This document shows positions 43,566 through 53,668 of a stretch of 64,000 bases of DNA, one piece after another (the first letter of the stretch is position 1; each line of letters opens with the position of its first letter). Position numbers and translations under genes: made by a program. The stretch is from Marinobacter bryozoorum (GTDB taxonomy: Bacteria > Pseudomonadota > Gammaproteobacteria > Pseudomonadales > Oleiphilaceae), in the NCBI RefSeq assembly GCF_023156245.1, contig NZ_JAKZAH010000015.1, positions 1 to 64,000 on the forward strand. The letters are read 5' to 3'. The notes under the pieces were generated by a model, which was not told the origin of the DNA, ran no database searches, and saw only the letters and a list, made by a program, of their open reading frames with translations.

Positions 43566-46345
43566 TGAGACTGTGGTTCTTGTTTCAGATCCTGTTAGCC
43601 CTGATGGTTTCTCAGTCAGTGTCGGCAGAGCCTGAGCAGCCGGTCAACTGGCCGGTGCTGGGTGCCGAGCAACTGGCCCTGCTCGAAGAGATCGAAGCCC
43701 TGGAAGTCGGTGTCCGAAGCGGACAGCCACCCCTGGCGTTCACCACGGCTGAAGACCGGCTTGCGGGCACCTATGTGGACTATCTGACGTTGATCGCTGC
43801 CAGGCTGCGGGTTGGCCTGGACGTGGTGCCCCTGTCCGCAGATGGGGATATCCCGGCGTGGTCTGAGTCAGATCCCGCCATTCGTGTCAGCGCCCGGCGC
43901 CCGAACGCACCAGTACCGGAAGGGTGGTTGCGAAGTCAGCCGCTCATGGAGCTGACCTATGGCATTTTTTCCGATCCGGGCGATGCCGGAATCCGCAAAC
44001 TGGGTGACCTGGAGCGGCGTCGGGTGGCACTGGTGGGAAAGGATACCAACCAGTTTGCGCTCCTGGACTCGGTCAACAGCTTTACCCCGGTGCCGGTCAC
44101 CTCTGTCAGTGAGGCGGTTTCCATGGTGCTCTCAGGCCGGGCCGATGCCTTTATCGGTCCGGTACCGGTGGTGGTGGATTACTTGCAGTCAGCACTTATC
44201 AATGGCGTTGCCCTGGTCGCGTTGCTGGACCAGGATCCGGTGGACCTGGTGCTGGAGGTCCGGCAGGAAAGAGAGGTATTGCTGCCAATACTCAACGAGG
44301 CCATAGCATCGATTACCCACACCGACCACCGGCGCATTCGTTCCTCCTGGTTGCCGGAAGCTGTCGTGGAGACGGAGACTTCCGATGGCCTGACCCTGAG
44401 TGTCATCGAACAGGAGTGGTTGCGCCAGAATGGTCCCTTACGGGTCGCCTACCGGGAGAACTGGCCCCCCTTTGAGTTCACGGAAAACGGTAGTGACCGC
44501 GGCCTGGTTCCTGACCTGGTGCAGCGGATGGGAGAAAACCTCGGAACACGGCTGGAAAGGCGCACGGTATCTGACTGGACCGAGGCAGAGCGTATGCTAC
44601 GCAACGGCGAGATCGATCTCTTGCCGGCCCTGCCCCGGACCCCGCGCCGGGAAGAGGACTTTCTCTTTACCCGTACCTACCTGACCCTGCCCATCGTGGT
44701 GGTTATCCGGGAAGATGGCCGCTTTATCGGGGACCTGCGGGAGCTCCGTGAGGAGCGTGTCGGTGTTGTCAGTCAGCATGCGGCCCACGATTACCTGCTG
44801 ATCAACCACCCGGAGCTGAACATATACCCGGTGAACACCGTGCAGGACGGCCTGCTGGCCCTATCCAACGGTGACCTTGAAGTCATGGTGACCCATATTC
44901 CGGGCGTCAGTTACACGGTGGCCGAGCTGGGGCTTTCCAATCTGCGTATTACCAGTATCACGCCCTATGAATACGAATTCCGAATGGCGGTGAACCGTAA
45001 TCGCGGGGAGCTGGTGCGCATTCTCAACAAGGGACTGGGCAATATCAATACCGCGGAGAAGGACGAAATCTACAACCGCTGGGTCTACCTCGACCTGGCG
45101 CAGGACGAGGATTACACCGCCATCAAGCGGGTGGTGCTGATCGCCGTGGTGGTGGTTCTGATCTTCCTGTACTGGAACCGCAAACTGTCCCGCGAAGTGG
45201 ACGAACGCATTCGATCCGAACACGCACTGCGTCGCAGCGAGGATGAATTGCGGGCGGCCAAGCTGGAAGCAGAGCGCCTTGCCCGTGAGGCGGAGGGCGC
45301 GAACCGGGCCAAGAGCGAATTCCTGGCGAACATGTCCCACGAAATACGCACCCCGATGAATGCGGTCATCGGATACAGCGACCTGCTCAGCAAGACCGTG
45401 AGCGACCCCCAGCAGAAACACTACCTGGATGCCATTCGCGCCAGCAGTCGAAGCCTGCTGATGCTGATCAACGATATCCTGGACCTGTCCCGTATCGAAG
45501 CGGGCAAAATGCGACTGGAGTTCGGCCCGGTCAGTCTGCGACGGATGTTACAGGATGTGCGCCATATCTTTGACCTGCGGGCCCGTGAGCATAGTGTCAG
45601 CCTGGAAGTCAGCGTCGAGTCGGACATGCCTGCGGGCATGGTGCTGGATGAAACCCGGCTGCGACAGGTGTTGTTCAACCTGGTGGGCAATGCCATCAAG
45701 TTCACCCACGAGGGAGGGGTAACGGTCCGTGCCTCGGTGGCCGAACTCCGGCAGGAGGGTGAGCAGGAGTTGTGCAACCTGAGTATCGCGGTGTCTGACA
45801 CCGGCATTGGTATCGCCGAGGACCAGCAGGAACGGATCTTTGATGCCTTCGAACAACAGGAAGGACAGAGTAGCCGCAAGTACGGCGGTACCGGCCTGGG
45901 CCTGGCCATCAGCCGCAAGCTGGCCAGGATGATGGGCGGTGAGCTGATGGTGAAAAGCCGAGAGGGCCATGGCTCCACCTTTACCGTGTTGCTGCCGGGT
46001 GTCGCGGTGGTGCCCATGGAGGACGAGCCGGAGGAACAGCCCGAACTGAGTCAGACGCCCATGACCGAAACACTGGACATGCAGGAGCGAAGCTGGCTGA
46101 AGGAGCAGCTCAGGGAAGATTTCGGTGATGACTGGCACACCGTCAGGGAGAGTGGTGACCCGGAGCAGATGCGATACTTCGCAGCGCAGGTGTTGAGCTG
46201 GGGCCAGCGTTACCGGTCCCGGGCCGTGACCCGTTACGCCGAGAAGCTGATGGCTGATGTCGATGCCTTCAACCTGGATGCCATCAACCATGCGCTGGAA
46301 GCCTTCCCGGACCTGCTTGGCAGTGAGCCCACTTCGAATCGGTAG
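43565..46345 (+). CDS. sensor histidine kinase with tandem periplasmic SBP domains
   Basis: 926 residues. A signal peptide ([16 protein letters not shown]) is followed by two solute-binding-protein (SBP_bac_3) domains, ~30-265 and ~275-505 ([17 protein letters not shown] opens the second). One helix (~520-540, [16 protein letters not shown]) crosses the membrane. The kinase core has [20 protein letters not shown] with His592 and an ATPase domain ([39 protein letters not shown]). The ~100-residue C-terminal tail is helical and contains no receiver domain. This resembles BvgS/EvgS sensors without their relay modules. It is co-translated with the upstream diguanylate cyclase; no response regulator adjoins. 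Confidence 0.9.
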   Translation: MRLWFLFQILLALMVSQSVSAEPEQPVNWPVLGAEQLALLEEIEALEVGVRSGQPPLAFTTAEDRLAGTYVDYLTLIAARLRVGLDVVPLSADGDIPAWSESDPAIRVSARRPNAPVPEGWLRSQPLMELTYGIFSDPGDAGIRKLGDLERRRVALVGKDTNQFALLDSVNSFTPVPVTSVSEAVSMVLSGRADAFIGPVPVVVDYLQSALINGVALVALLDQDPVDLVLEVRQEREVLLPILNEAIASITHTDHRRIRSSWLPEAVVETETSDGLTLSVIEQEWLRQNGPLRVAYRENWPPFEFTENGSDRGLVPDLVQRMGENLGTRLERRTVSDWTEAERMLRNGEIDLLPALPRTPRREEDFLFTRTYLTLPIVVVIREDGRFIGDLRELREERVGVVSQHAAHDYLLINHPELNIYPVNTVQDGLLALSNGDLEVMVTHIPGVSYTVAELGLSNLRITSITPYEYEFRMAVNRNRGELVRILNKGLGNINTAEKDEIYNRWVYLDLAQDEDYTAIKRVVLIAVVVVLIFLYWNRKLSREVDERIRSEHALRRSEDELRAAKLEAERLAREAEGANRAKSEFLANMSHEIRTPMNAVIGYSDLLSKTVSDPQQKHYLDAIRASSRSLLMLINDILDLSRIEAGKMRLEFGPVSLRRMLQDVRHIFDLRAREHSVSLEVSVESDMPAGMVLDETRLRQVLFNLVGNAIKFTHEGGVTVRASVAELRQEGEQELCNLSIAVSDTGIGIAEDQQERIFDAFEQQEGQSSRKYGGTGLGLAISRKLARMMGGELMVKSREGHGSTFTVLLPGVAVVPMEDEPEEQPELSQTPMTETLDMQERSWLKEQLREDFGDDWHTVRESGDPEQMRYFAAQVLSWGQRYRSRAVTRYAEKLMADVDAFNLDAINHALEAFPDLLGSEPTSNR

Positions 46346-46357
46346 CCAAGGAGCGGG

Positions 46358-46726
46358 TCAGGGCAGGCAGTCATACTGGTAGTGGCGGTCGAAGGCCACA
46401 GACACCATGTCATAACCCTGTCGGGACAGGTCACGGACCAGGTCTGTATTGGTCAGCAGGGTCCTGCAGATCCGGTGCACCTGGGCGATCTGCTGCTCGC
46501 GACTGTCATCACCCTTGCTGCGGAAGTCCACGATCAGGTATTTCCGGTCGATACCGGAGGTCACCGGAATATCCTCCCGCTCCACGCTGTCGAAGCCAAT
46601 GTAGGTGAGCTCATTGTGAGGAAACAACCGGGTCATCAGCAGGTCGATATTCTCGGCACTGGCAGGTCCTGCAATAATGCCGCATAACATCGCGACCAGG
46701 ATGACGGGAAATGAATGGCGGACCAT
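46358..46726 (-). CDS. small secreted protein of unknown function
   Basis: 122 residues, not recognised. A signal peptide (VILVAMLCGIIAGPASA) is followed by a ~95-residue mature part with NELTYIGFDSVEREDIPV, then KYLIVDFRSKGDD and VHRICRTLLTNTDLVRDL. It has two mature-part cysteines (Cys in RICRT and YDCLP) that could form a disulfide in the periplasm. It converges with the sensor kinase, 12 bp away. Confidence 0.7.
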   Translation of the reverse strand: MVRHSFPVILVAMLCGIIAGPASAENIDLLMTRLFPHNELTYIGFDSVEREDIPVTSGIDRKYLIVDFRSKGDDSREQQIAQVHRICRTLLTNTDLVRDLSRQGYDMVSVAFDRHYQYDCLP

Positions 46727-46980
46727 CCGGGGGATCTCCTCTCGGGATACGTTTCGTTACACTCTGTTACGCAATTATTGCAGAAGCGGCCCGGCGGTGC
46801 TGATGACTTTGCGTGCATTTTTCAAGTTTTTACAAATTTCTCCCGGATTTTCGAAGGTATCGCGGCTTGGGGTGAGCATGCCGTGACTGGATCCTGGCAG
46901 CTGGTGTCGTTTCCGGGACATGCGCTTTTAGGCGACGGGCGCTAGACTACAGGTCGTTACGGAAATTGAAAGGAACAACC

Positions 46981-47562
46981 ATGTTTCAACTGATTTTCCG
47001 GGGTGAATGCCAGCCCGGCACCGACGTACAAACAGCTCGGAATAACGCGCGCACCCTGTTCAAGGCGTCCGTGGAGCAGGTCGACCGGATGTTCAGCGGT
47101 CGCCCGGTGGTTATCAGGAACCGGCTGGAGCAGGACCAGGCGGAGAAGTACCGCTCAGTACTTGCCCGCCATGGCATGGTGGCCTATGTGGAGCCGATGG
47201 AAACACCGGAACCCCGGGCCCGGTCAAACGTGCCCGCAGCCTCCGCGACCCCGGAACAGGCTGCTGTAAAGGCATCGCCCCGCGGGGGTTCTGGACCTCA
47301 GATCGAACCCGGTGACCGCTTACGGGTCGCCGGAGAGAAAGCCGATGAAGTACTGGCCGGGTCCAGCCTTGGCCTGGATCCGGTCGGTACCCGCCTGGCG
47401 GTGGAAAGGGACGTGCCGCACCCGGTGTTCGAACACCTGGATGAATGGACCATCGCACCGGCTGGCACCGATCTGGGGGTAGAGCGAGAGGTGCCGCCGC
47501 CGGTGGTACCTGACGTGAGTCATCTGTCACTGGCGGACGAGCCGGAATCCGGGAAGCAATAA
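46981..47562 (+). CDS. two-module protein: shared N-terminal domain plus proline-rich repeats
   Basis: 193 residues, function unknown. Residues 1-~70 (MFQLIFRGECQPGTDVQTAR, then VDRMFSGRPVVIRNRL and AEKYRSVLARHGMVAYVEPM) are clearly homologous to the N-terminus of the DUF898 protein at 14648-15946. The rest is low-complexity and holds two related ~30-residue units, LDPVGTRLAVERDVPHPVFEHL and IAPAGTDLGVEREVPPP, ending SHLSLADEPE. No signal peptide or membrane helix. The ATG at 46981 has AAGGA six bases upstream. It is monocistronic. Confidence 0.8.
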   Translation: MFQLIFRGECQPGTDVQTARNNARTLFKASVEQVDRMFSGRPVVIRNRLEQDQAEKYRSVLARHGMVAYVEPMETPEPRARSNVPAASATPEQAAVKASPRGGSGPQIEPGDRLRVAGEKADEVLAGSSLGLDPVGTRLAVERDVPHPVFEHLDEWTIAPAGTDLGVEREVPPPVVPDVSHLSLADEPESGKQ

Positions 47563-47636
47563 GCCGTGGGCCCCGGGCGGTTCATCGGACCATGCTGCCA
47601 GGCGTCTGCTCCAGGCTGCCGCGCCGATTTCCGGGG

Positions 47637-49067
47637 TTACAGCAGCGGCGCCATTAGCCGGACAGAGCGACAGGCCAGGCGGAACAGCAGTGAGCGGTCC
47701 TCATAGTCTGCCCGCTCCAGGGTCCGGCTGGTGGCCAGGTCCGCTTCCAGCATGGTTTGCACGTCCTGTACAAAGTCCGGCGCCGTAGACAGTGCCGTGA
47801 TTTCGAAATTCAGCCGCATGGAACGGTTGTCCAGGTTGGCAGTACCCACCGCCGCATAGCGGTCATCCACCAGCACGGCCTTCTGGTGCATGAAGCCGGC
47901 ATGGTACTGGCAGATCCGGATGCCGCACTCATTGGCATTCACCAGGTAGGAATAGGCCGCCAGGCCGATCAGCACATGGTCGGGCTTTTCCGGGATCAGG
48001 ATTCGTACGTCCACCCCCCGCATGGCCGCCAGCTGCAGCGCATTCATCACCTGCACATCCGGTACGAAGTAGGGTGAGGCGATCCACAGCCGTTCACGGG
48101 CATTGTTGATACAGTTGAGGAAAAACAGGGTGCAGGTTTCCCAGCGATCTGCCGGGCTGCTTGGCAGGATCAGCACCTGCTGGTCGCCCCTGTCGGGCGT
48201 GGAGGGTTGCCAGTTCAGTTCCGGACTGTCCCCGGCCGCCCAGTGCCAGTCCTCCAGCCACGCCAGTTGCAGCCCCAGGGCAGCGGGACCTTCTATGCGA
48301 CAGTGAGTGTCCCGCCAGGGTTCGGCGTCCATGTCGGTCCCCAGGTACTCGTCACCGAGGTTGATTCCACCGACAAAGCCAACGCTGCCATCGCAGACCA
48401 GGATCTTGCGGTGATTGCGAAAATTGATCTGCAGGCGCCGCCGGCGCACATTGCCATCGCCGAAGGATGCCACCCGGCCGCCTGCCCGCTTCAGTGCTTT
48501 CAGGTAGCGGCCCGGGAGCCAGATGCTGCCGATATCGTCGTAGAGGAAGTAGACCCTTACGCCCTGTGCCAGCTTGCGCTTGAGGATATGCAGGATACGG
48601 TTGCCGACCCGGTCTGAACGGACAATGTAGAACTCCAGCAGGATATAGTCCGTGGCATTTTCCATGGCCTCGAACAGGGCCTCGAACGTGGCGTCGCCGT
48701 TGCGCAGTAATGTGCAGGCATTTCCTCCCGTAAACGGCTGCCGTCCCAGGGTGGCCAGGACATTCAGTTCGTCCACGGTGCTGTCGTCGTTGGTGCAGGG
48801 CAGGCGCTCGGCCTGTCGCTCGTACTGGGCCAGAAGTGGCTCGAGGGTGCGGTCATTGAGCCGCCTGGCCCGCACGTAGCCGGAGAAACGGTTACGGCCA
48901 AGCAACAGGAACAGCGGCACCGCAATCCACGGCAGGCCGATCAGACTGATGATCCAGGCGATAGCTCCCTGTGCAGTGCGGTAGCTGAGCAACACGCGAT
49001 ACACGCAGAACAGGGCAGTCAGGTAGAGCCCGGTGATGGCGATGGCCAGCAGCGAAAAATCCGGCAT
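47637..49067 (-). CDS. cls: cardiolipin synthase
   Basis: 476-residue inner-membrane phospholipase-D-type enzyme that condenses two phosphatidylglycerols. Two N-terminal helices (~5-25 and ~35-57) precede two HKD motifs: HRKILVCDGSVGFVGGINLG (H219, K221, D226) and HQKAVLVDDRYAAVGTANLD. The start is ATG at 49067, MPDFSLLAIAITGLYLTALF; an upstream extension is not a normal signal. Which paralogue (ClsA or ClsC type) is not resolved, although the two N-terminal helices favour ClsA. Confidence 0.9.
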   Translation of the reverse strand: MPDFSLLAIAITGLYLTALFCVYRVLLSYRTAQGAIAWIISLIGLPWIAVPLFLLLGRNRFSGYVRARRLNDRTLEPLLAQYERQAERLPCTNDDSTVDELNVLATLGRQPFTGGNACTLLRNGDATFEALFEAMENATDYILLEFYIVRSDRVGNRILHILKRKLAQGVRVYFLYDDIGSIWLPGRYLKALKRAGGRVASFGDGNVRRRRLQINFRNHRKILVCDGSVGFVGGINLGDEYLGTDMDAEPWRDTHCRIEGPAALGLQLAWLEDWHWAAGDSPELNWQPSTPDRGDQQVLILPSSPADRWETCTLFFLNCINNARERLWIASPYFVPDVQVMNALQLAAMRGVDVRILIPEKPDHVLIGLAAYSYLVNANECGIRICQYHAGFMHQKAVLVDDRYAAVGTANLDNRSMRLNFEITALSTAPDFVQDVQTMLEADLATSRTLERADYEDRSLLFRLACRSVRLMAPLL

Positions 49068-49192
49068 GTGCTGTACTCTTGCAAACAGACCCTGCAACAA
49101 TAGCAAACCCGGGCACTTCAAAGTATGGCGGCAGTATCATGGTTTCCCGCCGGGGGTCCGGTTAAACAAAAAACAGGAACAGCGAGGTATTC

Positions 49193-49984
49193 ATGAGCGT
49201 CAGGTTACATCGTCGGATTACGGGTGAAGGCAAGCCCCTGCTATTGCTGCACGGGCTGTTCGGTTCCCTTGAGAACCTCGGGGGCGTGAACCAGCGGCTG
49301 CAGGATAACTGGGAAATCCACGGCCTGGACCTACGCAACCATGGTCGCTCCACCCATACCGATAGCATGGACTATCCTGCAATGGCTGAGGATGTGATTG
49401 CCTATATGGATGAACAGGGCCTGGAACGGGCCAGTTTCCTGGGGCACTCCATGGGCGGTAAGACCGCCATGCAGGTGGCCCTGAGCTATCTGGACCGGGT
49501 GGAGAAGGTGATTGTTGCGGATATCGCCCCGGTAACCTACCACCCTCGCCACGATGCCATCCTCGAAGGTATGAAAAGCCTTGACCTGTCAGCGGTTTCA
49601 ACCCGCGGCGAGGCAGATGAAGCACTGCAGCAATACGTGGAAGTGCAGGAAGTCCGCATGTTCCTGCTGAAAAACCTGGTGCGTGTACCGGAAGAAGAGA
49701 AAGCCGATAACCCGAACGTGTTCCGCTGGCGCCTGAACCTGCCGGTGATCGAGGCCTGTTACCAGAACCTGGCCGACGCACCGGACGGAGACGGTCCGTT
49801 TGACGGACCGGTACTCTTTATCAAGGGTGCCGATTCCGCCTACATCCAGCGCAAGCACCGGGACCGCATTGATACCCTGTTTCCGCAGGCAAGCATCGAG
49901 GAAATCCAGGGTACCGACCATTGGCTTCACGCGGAGAAGCCCGATGAGTTTGCCCGCCTCTGCCGCGAATTCCTGGAAGGCTGA
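49193..49984 (+). CDS. alpha/beta hydrolase, YbfF-type esterase
   Basis: 263 residues. The nucleophile elbow GHSMGGKTAM (Ser86), oxyanion motif LLHGLFGSLENLG, DLRNHGRST and the catalytic His in GTDHWLHAEKP match the YbfF esterase group, which acts on short acyl or malonyl esters. There is no signal peptide, so it is cytosolic. It is divergent from cls and followed 47 bp later by an SMP-30-like gene. Confidence 0.85.
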   Translation: MSVRLHRRITGEGKPLLLLHGLFGSLENLGGVNQRLQDNWEIHGLDLRNHGRSTHTDSMDYPAMAEDVIAYMDEQGLERASFLGHSMGGKTAMQVALSYLDRVEKVIVADIAPVTYHPRHDAILEGMKSLDLSAVSTRGEADEALQQYVEVQEVRMFLLKNLVRVPEEEKADNPNVFRWRLNLPVIEACYQNLADAPDGDGPFDGPVLFIKGADSAYIQRKHRDRIDTLFPQASIEEIQGTDHWLHAEKPDEFARLCREFLEG

Positions 49985-50031
49985 GCCGGGCTGCCGTTCG
50001 CGCACCAGGCACACAGTACGGGACCCTTTTT

Positions 50032-51138
50032 ATGAAATGGCTGCTGATACTGCTGTTGATTGTCTTCGTAGTGCTTGGCGGGTTTCTGCTGAGTCCCTCG
50101 CCAATCGACAGCCGGGTCTGGCAGGCGCCTTCTGCCCCCTCCATGCAGGGGCCCCTGGCCCCCAACGAGCGGTTGCGCCTGTCGGATCTCCTGGCCAGGG
50201 GACAGCTGGAACAACCGGAAGATACCGCTATGGATGCCGGCGGCAGGATCTACACCGGTACGGCGGATGGCTGGATTGTTCGCCTGGAAGAGGGGGGAGA
50301 GCCCCGGCGCTGGAAAGAAACCGGTGGCCGGCCCCTCGGGCTGGACTTTGACCGGCAGGGCAACCTGATTGTGGCCGATGCTGAGCGGGGGCTGCTGTCC
50401 ATCAGTCCCCAGGGCGATCTCCGTGTACTCAGCCGTGAGGCTGAAGGGCTGCCGTTCCGGCTGGCGGACGGGGTTGATGTGGGGCCGGACGGCAACATCT
50501 ATTTCACCGACGCCAGCACCCGGCACCGGCTGGCAGACCACCAGCTTGACCTGCTGGCAATGCGCCCCAATGGTCGCCTGCTACGCTATAGCCCGCGTAC
50601 CGGCGAGACCACGGTGTTGTTGAGGAATCTCTACTTCGCCAACGGCGTAGTGGCTTCACCCGACGGCGATTTCCTGCTGGTGGCGGAAACACCCCGTTAT
50701 CGCATACTGCGATACTGGCTCACCGGCCCGGAGCGTGGTCGGGCGGAAGTATTCGCTGACAACCTGCCGGGCTTTCCGGATAACCTCGACGTGGATGATG
50801 CCGGGCGTTACTGGGTTGCCATGCCAGCCCTGCGCCGGCCTTCACTGGACTTTTTGCACCGCCACGCCTGGCTGAAGAACCTGGTGGCCCGACTACCCCC
50901 CTGGCTGCGCCCGGGCCCGGGTGAATACGGCCTTGTCGTGGCCCTGAACAGTGACGGGGGCATAGTCACCAGCGTACAGGATACCCGGGGAGACTATCTG
51001 TGGGGGCTCACCTCCGCCCGGGTTCATGGTGATGACCTGTACTTTGGCAGCCTGTATACCGATCGTCTCGGGCGACTGCCCCTGAAAGCGATTCCCGGGA
51101 TGGGCGAGGGCAATGAGCCGCGTCCCGCAGACCGGTAA
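50032..51138 (+). CDS. SMP-30/strictosidine-synthase-like beta-propeller protein
   Basis: 368 residues. An N-terminal hydrophobic segment (~3-22, LLILLLIVFVVLGGFLLS) anchors or exports a six-bladed propeller. Family motifs are ADGVDVGPDGNIYFTDAST, LLRYSPRTGETTVLL, YFANGVVASPDGDFLLVAE and LPGFPDNLDVDDAGRYWVAM. These resemble strictosidine-synthase-like and gluconolactonase proteins, which bind Ca2+ and hydrolyse lactones or similar rings; the substrate here is unknown. It is followed by a thioesterase 36 bp later. Confidence 0.82.
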   Translation: MKWLLILLLIVFVVLGGFLLSPSPIDSRVWQAPSAPSMQGPLAPNERLRLSDLLARGQLEQPEDTAMDAGGRIYTGTADGWIVRLEEGGEPRRWKETGGRPLGLDFDRQGNLIVADAERGLLSISPQGDLRVLSREAEGLPFRLADGVDVGPDGNIYFTDASTRHRLADHQLDLLAMRPNGRLLRYSPRTGETTVLLRNLYFANGVVASPDGDFLLVAETPRYRILRYWLTGPERGRAEVFADNLPGFPDNLDVDDAGRYWVAMPALRRPSLDFLHRHAWLKNLVARLPPWLRPGPGEYGLVVALNSDGGIVTSVQDTRGDYLWGLTSARVHGDDLYFGSLYTDRLGRLPLKAIPGMGEGNEPRPADR

Positions 51139-51174
51139 GCCCGTAACCGACCGAACAGTGTAAGGAGCAATGGC

Positions 51175-51648
51175 TTGAAAGAAGACCACCAGGGCGGGTT
51201 CCAGGACTGGGACCTGCCGGACCCCTTCACCCTGGACATCCAGGTGCGTCCGCAAGACACCGACCGTCTGGGCCACGCCAATAACGTGGTGTACGTGCGT
51301 TGGCTTGAAGACATCAGCTGGGCCCATATCGAAAGCGAAGGCATGACCTGGGCCCTGCATGAACAAACCGGCAAGGCCATGGCCATTACCCGGACAGAGA
51401 TCGACTACCTGGCCGCGGCGAATGCCGGTGACCAACTTGTGCTGGCCACCTGGTTTACCGACTTTGACAATCGCATCCGCTCGGCCCGGCAGTTCCAGCT
51501 GGTGCGTACGGCGGACAGCAAGACCCTGATGCGGGCTATTTCGACCCATGCCTGTGTCAATATGCAATCCCAGCGCCCGGCACGGGTACCAGCAGAGTTT
51601 GCTGAAATCTTCCGCCGTATCCGCGTTGAGGGCGGTTTCAAGTTGTAG
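51175..51648 (+). CDS. hotdog-fold acyl-CoA thioesterase (4HBT family)
   Basis: 157 residues. The DTDRLGHANNVVYVRWLEDI segment contains the conserved Asp and the GHANNVVY helix start of the 4-hydroxybenzoyl-CoA thioesterase family. A typical hotdog then runs through MAITRTEIDYLAAANAGD and VLATWFTDFDNRI. It hydrolyses acyl-CoA thioesters; the specific chain is unknown. The TTG start at 51175 is supported by AAGGAG seven bases upstream, and no ATG lies suitably near. Confidence 0.82.
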   Translation: MKEDHQGGFQDWDLPDPFTLDIQVRPQDTDRLGHANNVVYVRWLEDISWAHIESEGMTWALHEQTGKAMAITRTEIDYLAAANAGDQLVLATWFTDFDNRIRSARQFQLVRTADSKTLMRAISTHACVNMQSQRPARVPAEFAEIFRRIRVEGGFKL

Positions 51649-51776
51649 CGGTTAGCGCTCCATCGATAGATGCAGGGCCTTTGCTCAGTCGCTCAGCCCC
51701 AGGCACGAAGGACTGCTAAACTGATCAGTCACCATATCCAGTATCCGGTATGGTGGTGTTCATCGGGGAGAAAGTC

Positions 51777-52754
51777 ATGGAACAAAACGAGGTATCCACC
51801 ATGAAACGCCTGGTCTACAGGGAATTCGGTGAGCCGGAGGTGCTTGAGGTGGCAGAGGCCGAGGTGCCCGAGCCGGGCCCCGAAGACGTCCTGGTCCGGG
51901 TCCGGGCCGCGGGGCTCAATCCCATTGACTGGAAAACCCGTCGCGGGCTGGGCTTTGCGGCCCGCCAGATCAGCGACCGGCTGCCGTGGACCCCTGGCTA
52001 CGACATGGCCGGTGAAGTGGTGGCCGTGGGGGACAAGGTAGACACACTGGTCCCCGGAGACCGGGTGCTGGGTATGGTCGGCTTTCCCTTGCAGGGTGGT
52101 GCCTGTGCCCAGTTCCTGACGGCACCCGCCGCAGAGCTTGCCATCGTGCCGGAAGAGCTGGATATACTGGCGGCTGGTGGCCTGCCGCTGGCGGGCCTGA
52201 CCGCCTGGCAGGCCCTGTTCGATATCGGCGAGCTGGAACCCGGCCAGAAAGTGCTGATCCATGCAGGTGCCGGTGGTGTCGGGCACCTGGCGGTTCAGTT
52301 TGCCCTGGTGCGGGGTGCCCATGTGATCGCCACCGCCTCTGCCGACAACCGGGACTTCCTCGCCGGGCTCGGCGTGCATGAGGTTATCGACTATCACCAG
52401 GTGGACTTTGTCGACGAGTGCTATGGCCTCGACCTGGTGCTGGATCTGGTCGGGGGCGATACGGGCAAGCGGTCCCTGCATACCCTGAGCGAGCACGGGG
52501 TGCTGGTGACTATCCCTACCATTACCGCCGATGAGATCGTCAGTGAGGCGGAGCGCATGGGCCTGAAGGCCCATGGCATGACGGTGCGTCCGGACGTATT
52601 CCAGCTGGAGGAAATCCTCGAGCTGATCGAGGACGGTGATGTAAGGATACATGTGGACGGGGTATTTGCCCTGGCCGATGCCCCTGCGGGCCACCAGCTT
52701 TTAGAAGGAGGGCATGTAAGGGGCAAGCTGGTGCTGGACCTTCAGGGCGATTAG
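51777..52754 (+). CDS. zinc-independent medium-chain dehydrogenase (quinone oxidoreductase-like)
   Basis: 325 residues. NADP(H)-dependent oxidoreductase of the QOR/MDR group: LVYREFGEPEVLEVAEAEV, AAGLNPIDWKTRRG, a GroES-like domain, then the Rossmann motif HAGAGGVGHLAVQFAL. Structural and catalytic zinc ligands of alcohol dehydrogenases are absent. Likely quinone, enone or aldehyde reduction. Start at 51777 (MEQNEVSTMKR) with GGGGAG seven bases upstream; a GTG at 51750 is weaker. It overlaps the convergent tcdA by 4 bp. Confidence 0.85.
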   Translation: MEQNEVSTMKRLVYREFGEPEVLEVAEAEVPEPGPEDVLVRVRAAGLNPIDWKTRRGLGFAARQISDRLPWTPGYDMAGEVVAVGDKVDTLVPGDRVLGMVGFPLQGGACAQFLTAPAAELAIVPEELDILAAGGLPLAGLTAWQALFDIGELEPGQKVLIHAGAGGVGHLAVQFALVRGAHVIATASADNRDFLAGLGVHEVIDYHQVDFVDECYGLDLVLDLVGGDTGKRSLHTLSEHGVLVTIPTITADEIVSEAERMGLKAHGMTVRPDVFQLEEILELIEDGDVRIHVDGVFALADAPAGHQLLEGGHVRGKLVLDLQGD

Positions 52755-53548
52755 CGGTCTTTCGTCGCCTTGCGGGCGATGCGGTTAACCAGCCGGGAGG
52801 CGGCGATAAATCCGAAGCTGGCGGTGACCGGTGAAGCCGCGCCGAACCCGGTGGCACAGTCCAGCCTGACCGGGCCAGCGGTGTCCGGTTTCTGGTGGCA
52901 CACTTCGCCGTCCGCTGCCGGGTAGATCAGCTGCTCGGTAGAGTAAACGGCTTCAATTCCGAAGCGGCGTTTCGGGTTCCGGGAGAAGCCGTACTCCCTT
53001 CGTAGCAGGTTGCGGATCTTGGCCAGCAACGGGTCCTGGGTGGTCCGGCTCAGGTCCGCGACTTCGATTTTCGTGGGGTCAAGCTGGCCGCCGGCACCGC
53101 CCGCTACGACCAGGGGAATCTTCCTGCGCTGGCAGTGGGCAATCAGGGCCGCCTTGGATTTGACGCTGTCGATGGCGTCCACCACGCCGTCCATCTCTTC
53201 CGTGATCAGCTCTGCGACATTCTTCGCGGTCACAAAGCCGAAATGCACCCGAATGTCCGCCTGGGGGTTAATGGCCCGCAGACGTTCTGCCATTACGTCG
53301 GTCTTGGTGCGGCCATACTGTCCTTCCAGCGCATGGAGCTGGCGGTTGGTGTTGGACACGCACACATCGTCCATATCGATCAGGGTAATGGTGCCGATAC
53401 CGGTGCGGGCCAGCGCCTCGGCGGCCCAGGAGCCCACGCCGCCAAGACCCGCGACGGCAACATGGGACTGGCGGAAGGCCAGGCTGGCGCGGCGGCCGTA
53501 GAGCCGCTCGATACCGCCAAAGCGGAAAGCGTAGTCGTCACTGCTCAT
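52751..53548 (-). CDS. tcdA: tRNA threonylcarbamoyladenosine dehydratase
   Basis: 265 residues. ATP-dependent E1-like enzyme that cyclises t6A37 to ct6A37 in tRNAs. The adenylation motif is VAVAGLGGVGSWAAEALART. RQLHALEGQYGRTKTDVMAER follows, with the helix FRFGGIERLYGRRAS at the N-terminus, and the C-terminal TASFGFIAASRLVNRIARKA is typical. Also known as CsdL/YgdL. No sulfur partner genes adjoin. Confidence 0.93.
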   Translation of the reverse strand: MSSDDYAFRFGGIERLYGRRASLAFRQSHVAVAGLGGVGSWAAEALARTGIGTITLIDMDDVCVSNTNRQLHALEGQYGRTKTDVMAERLRAINPQADIRVHFGFVTAKNVAELITEEMDGVVDAIDSVKSKAALIAHCQRRKIPLVVAGGAGGQLDPTKIEVADLSRTTQDPLLAKIRNLLRREYGFSRNPKRRFGIEAVYSTEQLIYPAADGEVCHQKPDTAGPVRLDCATGFGAASPVTASFGFIAASRLVNRIARKATKDR

Positions 53549-53668
53549 GGAACTGCCATATCAGAAGAGGTCGTAAGGCTGGCTATTCTACAGCAAGGGG
53601 CAGGCGGGGTGAGAGGGGGATTGCACGGACCCGGTCGGCAGGTGTCCGACCGGGAGCCGCAGGGGCAA

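Noticed and set aside
46677..46945. Short open frames upstream of the 46981 gene
   Set aside because: No ribosome site; two overlapping frames with no protein-like pattern; likely promoter region.
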